Below, piece after piece: positions 6,178 through 8,782 of a stretch of 8,782 nucleotides of DNA. The notes under the pieces are model-generated. The model saw only the letters and a program-made list of their open reading frames with translations. It searched no databases and was not told the DNA's origin. The stretch covers positions 1 to 8,782 of the forward strand of contig CAZIGW010000155.1 in NCBI GenBank assembly GCA_964538565.1, written 5' to 3'. Source of the DNA: CAYVBN01 sp964538565. Lineage in GTDB: Bacteria; Pseudomonadota; Alphaproteobacteria; Rhizobiales; Xanthobacteraceae. Position 1 is the first letter of the stretch, and each line of letters begins with the position of its first letter. The position numbers and the translations under genes were made by a program.

Positions 6178-6232
6178 GCGGACACGGCGCACGTCTCGCG
6201 GTCCGCTTCGCCTCTTCCCGTCTCCGTCGGAG
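6178..6232 (+). promoter_or_regulatory. Possible RNA hairpins in the atpE-atpF' spacer
   Basis: GCGGAC (6178-6183) can pair with GTCCGC (6201-6206) over a 17-nt loop. CTCC (6222-6225) can pair with GGAG (6229-6232), which is the Shine-Dalgarno of atpF' 7 nt before its ATG. Either could lower translation of b' relative to c or protect the atpE message. Both are short and unproven. Confidence 0.3.
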
Positions 6233-6239
6233 CTGATCG

Positions 6240-6782
6240 ATGGCTGAGAACCAAACCGCACACACGCAGACGCCGGGCGGTGGCACCCACGAGGGATTCC
6301 CGCCGTTCCAGAAGGACACCTTCGCGTCTCAGCTGTTCTGGTTCGTCCTCGTCTTCGCGTTGCTCTACGTGCTGATGGCGAAGCTCGGACTGCCACGCGT
6401 CGGCTCGATCCTCGCCGCCCGCCGCGAACGCATCGAGGGAGACGTCGCGGCGGCCAACCAGTTGAAGCGGCAGGCCGACCAGGCCTTCGCCGCCTACGAG
6501 AAGGCGCTCGCCGACGCGCGCGCGCGCGCGCAGGCGATCGCCCAGGAGACGCGTGAACGCCTCTCCGCCGACGCCGAGCGGGACCGCAAGGCGCTGGAGG
6601 ACCGGCTCAACGGCAAGCTCGCGGACGCGGAGAAGGCCATCGCCGCCTCGCGCGCCGCCGCCATGGAGAACGTGCGCGGCATCGCGGTGGAAACCGCGGC
6701 GGCGATCGTCGCCCGTCTGACCGGGACCGCGCCTGCCGAGAAGGTCGCCGCGCAGGCCGTCGACGACGTGCTCAAGCGCTGA
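6240..6782 (+). CDS. atpF': F0F1 ATP synthase subunit b' (second peripheral-stalk b subunit)
   Basis: A 180-residue b-type subunit (also called AtpG or AtpX in alphaproteobacteria) that pairs with b to form the peripheral stalk linking F0 to F1. A polar, Gly/Thr-rich N-terminus (1-27) precedes one transmembrane helix (about 31-48, LFWFVLVFALLYVLMAKLG), the LPRVGSILAARRERIEGD junction (51-68) typical of b/b', and a long alanine/charged coiled coil to about 165. The ATG at 6240 has GGAG 7 nt upstream. Placement before a second b gene, 11 nt apart, and the longer N-terminus identify this one as b'. A (CG)8 run at 6515-6530 encodes part of the coiled coil. Confidence 0.93.
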   Translation: MAENQTAHTQTPGGGTHEGFPPFQKDTFASQLFWFVLVFALLYVLMAKLGLPRVGSILAARRERIEGDVAAANQLKRQADQAFAAYEKALADARARAQAIAQETRERLSADAERDRKALEDRLNGKLADAEKAIAASRAAAMENVRGIAVETAAAIVARLTGTAPAEKVAAQAVDDVLKR

Positions 6783-6793
6783 AGGGGCCGCCG

Positions 6794-7279
6794 ATGTTGC
6801 TCGAAGCCGAATTCTGGGTCGCCGTCGCCTTCGTGGTGTTCCTGCTGCTGCTGGCCCGCATGCAGTTGCATCGTTCGGTCATCGGCGCCATCGACCAGCG
6901 CCGCACGCGCATCCAGTCGGAGCTCGACGAGGCGCGTCGCCTGCGGGAAGAAGCCGAGGCGGTTCTCGCCGAATCCGAGCGCAAGCGCCGCGAGGCGGAG
7001 AACGAGGCGAACGAAATGGTGGCGAACGCCAGGCTGGAGGCCGAGCGCATGGCCATCGAAGGCCGTGCCAAGATCGAGGACTTCGTCGCGCGCCGCACCC
7101 GCATGGCGGAGAACAAGATCGCCCAGGCGGAAGCGCAGGCGCTGGCCGACGTGCGCGCCGCTGCCGCCGACGCTGCGGTCGCCGCCGCGGAGAAGATCCT
7201 CACCCAGTCGGTGAAGGGCAAGGTCGCCGACGACCTCGTCGCCCAGGGCATCAAGAGCCTGAAGACGACGCTGAACTGA
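6794..7279 (+). CDS. atpF: F0F1 ATP synthase subunit b
   Basis: A 161-residue peripheral-stalk subunit, the canonical length. The short N-terminus MLLEAEFW leads directly into a transmembrane helix (about 6-21, with VAFVVFLLLL), followed by the basic segment and conserved junction (LHRSVIGAIDQRRTRIQSEL) and a heptad-rich coiled coil (about 40-140) ending in the delta-binding C-terminus. It starts 11 nt after atpF' with AAGGGG 8 nt upstream of the ATG, implying translational coupling. It is the last gene of the operon here: no atpH/A/G/D/C follow, consistent with the split ATP synthase operons known in alphaproteobacteria. Confidence 0.95.
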   Translation: MLLEAEFWVAVAFVVFLLLLARMQLHRSVIGAIDQRRTRIQSELDEARRLREEAEAVLAESERKRREAENEANEMVANARLEAERMAIEGRAKIEDFVARRTRMAENKIAQAEAQALADVRAAAADAAVAAAEKILTQSVKGKVADDLVAQGIKSLKTTLN

Positions 7280-7298
7280 GCGGGCGAACGCCGCCCGC
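7280..7298 (+). terminator. GC-rich hairpin after atpF
   Basis: GCGGGCG (7280-7286) pairs perfectly with CGCCCGC (7292-7298) around a 5-nt loop, immediately after the atpF stop. A second short stem, CCGGC/GCCGG, spans 7299-7311. No T-run follows, so this may be a 3'-end stabilising hairpin or a Rho-assisted site rather than a classical terminator. Confidence 0.4.
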
Positions 7299-7336
7299 CC
7301 GGCGCTGCCGGCGTGACCGCGCGGCCGGACCCTCGT

Positions 7337-8014
7337 TCATCCCCTGTGCTTCGGTTTTCCCCGGCCCTTTTTCAGACCCTCGGCCGCTCCCGCCGGGTCG
7401 AACCCCACGTAGATCACGTAGGCGTCGAGCTCCGCCGGCTTCGGCACCGGGATGGTCATGTCCTGCTCGACGTGCGTGAACGGCACGTTGGTGTGATCGG
7501 GCGGGACCGTCACGTCCACGGTGTAGAGCTTGGTCCAGATGGTCTTGGGCTGCGGGCCCTCCTGCACGAGGGCATAGCGAAGCGGCACGGTGACCTTGCC
7601 GGGGCCGCCGGCCGGTCCGAGAATGACGCGGCCCTGCACCCCGACCCGCATCGTGACGGTGGCGCCGAGGACGACGCACTCGCGCGCCGTCTGGCCGAAG
7701 TTCACCTGGTAGCGAAGCCCGAGCGCGCCGTCGCCGGCGCCGGGCGCCGTCACCGACAGCGTGCCGGCCCCTTGCCGGATGTCGACGCTCGGACAGTTGA
7801 ATTCGTCCGCCGGCTCGCCGGCGGCCGGCGCCGTGCCGGGCTGCGCCGGCTTGCCGATCAGAAAGTCGCTGATGCGATCGCCGATCGAGTCCCCGGCCGA
7901 CGCCGCACGGATGCCGCTCGACGACGAACACGCCGCGAGAATCAGCGCGGCGATGACGAACACCGCCTGCACCGCGGTTTCGCGTCGCCCCTTGTCGTGC
8001 TCTCCCGTCCGCAT
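7337..8014 (-). CDS. Putative outer-membrane lipoprotein, function unknown
   Basis: A 225-residue predicted lipoprotein that I cannot assign to a named family. Basic n-region, hydrophobic core (AVQAVFVIAALIL) and lipobox LAAC with Cys29 as the acylated residue; Ser at +2 predicts the outer membrane. A linker (30-70) includes IGDRISDFLIG, and the mature domain (about 72-210) is rich in Val/Thr/Gly and looks beta-stranded, with NCPSVDIRQGAGTLSV, LRYQVNFGQTARECV, the segment VGVQGRVILGPAGGPGK and TIWTKLYTVDV. Two cysteines in the mature part could form a disulfide. The C-terminus is basic (KKGRGKPKHRG). Similar uncharacterised lipoproteins occur in Rhizobiales, as I recall. Start: ATG 8014 (AGGGGA about 10 nt upstream) gives a normal-length signal peptide; ATG 8065 would add 17 hydrophilic residues. 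It is downstream of, and probably co-transcribed with, the acetyltransferase gene. Confidence 0.8.
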   Translation of the reverse strand: MRTGEHDKGRRETAVQAVFVIAALILAACSSSSGIRAASAGDSIGDRISDFLIGKPAQPGTAPAAGEPADEFNCPSVDIRQGAGTLSVTAPGAGDGALGLRYQVNFGQTARECVVLGATVTMRVGVQGRVILGPAGGPGKVTVPLRYALVQEGPQPKTIWTKLYTVDVTVPPDHTNVPFTHVEQDMTIPVPKPAELDAYVIYVGFDPAGAAEGLKKGRGKPKHRG

Positions 8015-8084
8015 CGCTGTCCGGTCCCCTGCCTGCGAGTTCCCTGTCGCTCCCCAGTTCAACATCCGTCGACGGCGCCGAACT

Positions 8085-8666
8085 TCAGCGGTCGCCCTTC
8101 AACTTGGCATAGAGCAGATGATCCTGCCATGTGCCGTTGATGCAGAGATATTCGCGCGCGTAGCCTTCGCGCGTGAAGCCGCATTTTTCCAGGAGACGGA
8201 TCGACGCGTGGTTGCTCGGAATGCATGCCGCCTCGATGCGGTGCAGCCGCAGCGTGGCGAACGCGAACGCCGCGACGGCCCAGACCGCCGCGGTCATGTG
8301 GCCGTGTCGCGCGTAGGGCTCGCCCATCCAGTAGCCGAGGCTTCCCGCCTGGGCCACGCCACGGCGGACGTTGGCGAGGGTCAATCCGCCGACCAGCACG
8401 TCGTCCTCCTTGCGAAAGACGAAGAACGCGTAGGACTGGTCGGCGCGCTGGTCCTCGATGTAGCGGCGCACGCGCCGGCGGAAGGCGCTGCGCGTGAGAT
8501 CGTCGGCCGGCCAGGTCGGTTCCCACGGAATGAGAAACCGGCGGCTTCGCTCGCGCAGGCTCGCCCATTCCTCATAGTCGGCGATCTGCGGCGTCCGCAT
8601 GTAGACGCCCTCGCCCTCGATCACGGGCAGCGGTTCCGGGAATCCGACGGTGCGGAAGAAGGCCAT
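8085..8666 (-). CDS. GNAT-family N-acetyltransferase, RimJ/RimL-like
   Basis: A 193-residue cytosolic acetyl-CoA-dependent acetyltransferase. The N-terminal alpha/beta region (about 20-70) includes the PWEPTWPADDLTRSAFRRR block typical of this Rhizobiales subgroup. The core has the strands FFVFRKEDDVLVGGLTL (81-97) and GSLGYWMG (108-115), the acetyl-CoA pyrophosphate loop YARHGHMTAAV (118-128; a variant of the R/Q-x-x-G-x-G/A motif), and the motif B segment RIEAACIPSNHASIRLLEKCGF (143-164), followed by the RimJ-like ending EGYAREYLCINGTWQDHLLYA. Relatives are usually annotated as ribosomal protein S5-alanine N-acetyltransferases, but substrate cannot be read from sequence, so no symbol is given. 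The ATG at 8666 is used although no strong Shine-Dalgarno is seen. The lipoprotein gene follows on the same strand. Confidence 0.92.
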   Translation of the reverse strand: MAFFRTVGFPEPLPVIEGEGVYMRTPQIADYEEWASLRERSRRFLIPWEPTWPADDLTRSAFRRRVRRYIEDQRADQSYAFFVFRKEDDVLVGGLTLANVRRGVAQAGSLGYWMGEPYARHGHMTAAVWAVAAFAFATLRLHRIEAACIPSNHASIRLLEKCGFTREGYAREYLCINGTWQDHLLYAKLKGDR

Positions 8667-8782
8667 GAGCGATGCGGCGCTGTCATGTCACCTGGAGCGA
8701 ACCGTCAGCGCTGCAGGCTCAGGCCGCTCGTCGAGCCAAACTTTCCGCGATCGTGGCGGCGCTTTCAAGACCCGATGCCGGT

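Noticed and set aside
8667..8782. Possible 3' end of another minus-strand gene entering from the right edge (for example a frame ending at 8719 or one ending at 8692)
   Set aside because: At least two short frames are open to the edge with comparable codon use and no recognisable motif; the stretch is too short to decide.
1..8782. Mobile elements, CRISPR arrays, tRNA or rRNA genes, defence systems
   Set aside because: No transposase or integrase motifs, no regularly spaced repeats, no tRNA cloverleaf or rRNA-like stretches were seen, and composition is uniform across the coding regions.

Overview
The window is GC-rich, with the codon bias of a high-GC alphaproteobacterium, most likely a member of the Hyphomicrobiales (Rhizobiales). 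The evidence is a stand-alone F0 cluster in the alphaproteobacterial order atpI-atpB-atpE-atpF'-atpF, with two b-type subunits and no F1 genes following. Two conserved but uncharacterised exported proteins and a RimJ-type acetyltransferase, all resembling proteins I know from Rhizobiales, flank it. Assignment below order level is not supported.

Left part (1-3300) is a sensory/transport region. A hybrid sensor kinase enters from the left edge; its N-terminus lies outside the window and is probably a sodium:solute-symporter-like domain. It converges, with a 15-nt gap, on a NarL/LuxR-type response regulator encoded on the minus strand. The regulator gene is divergent from a small two-helix membrane protein of the DUF4212 family, which is normally the small subunit of a sodium:solute symporter. 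Here no symporter gene follows it. The roughly 340-nt divergent intergenic region holds a sigma54-like -24/-12 element that is also a near-perfect dyad, a second spaced inverted repeat upstream of it, and a palindrome in the leader. Together these suggest a signalling circuit controlling carbon-source uptake, in which the kinase itself may carry the transporter-like module.

Middle (3350-4700): two minus-strand genes encode a YjbQ/UPF0047 protein and a small periplasmic coiled-coil protein of unknown function. A non-coding region of about 370 nt then separates them from the ATP synthase cluster and contains a convincing sigma70-type promoter (TTGACT, 17-bp spacer, TATGGT).

Right part (4718-7279): the F0 membrane sector. 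atpI (assembly factor), atpB (subunit a), atpE (subunit c), atpF' (subunit b') and atpF (subunit b) are co-directional with short spacers and appear to form one operon. All expected catalytic residues are present (Arg176 of a, Glu58 of c). A GC-rich hairpin follows atpF.

Right end (7337-8782): a minus-strand lipoprotein of unknown function and an upstream RimJ-like GNAT acetyltransferase, converging on the atp operon. The last 116 nt contain no gene I can support.

I see no mobile element, CRISPR array, tRNA or rRNA. The ATP synthase section is ordinary. The part worth a second look is the kinase / regulator / orphan DUF4212 locus and its promoter.
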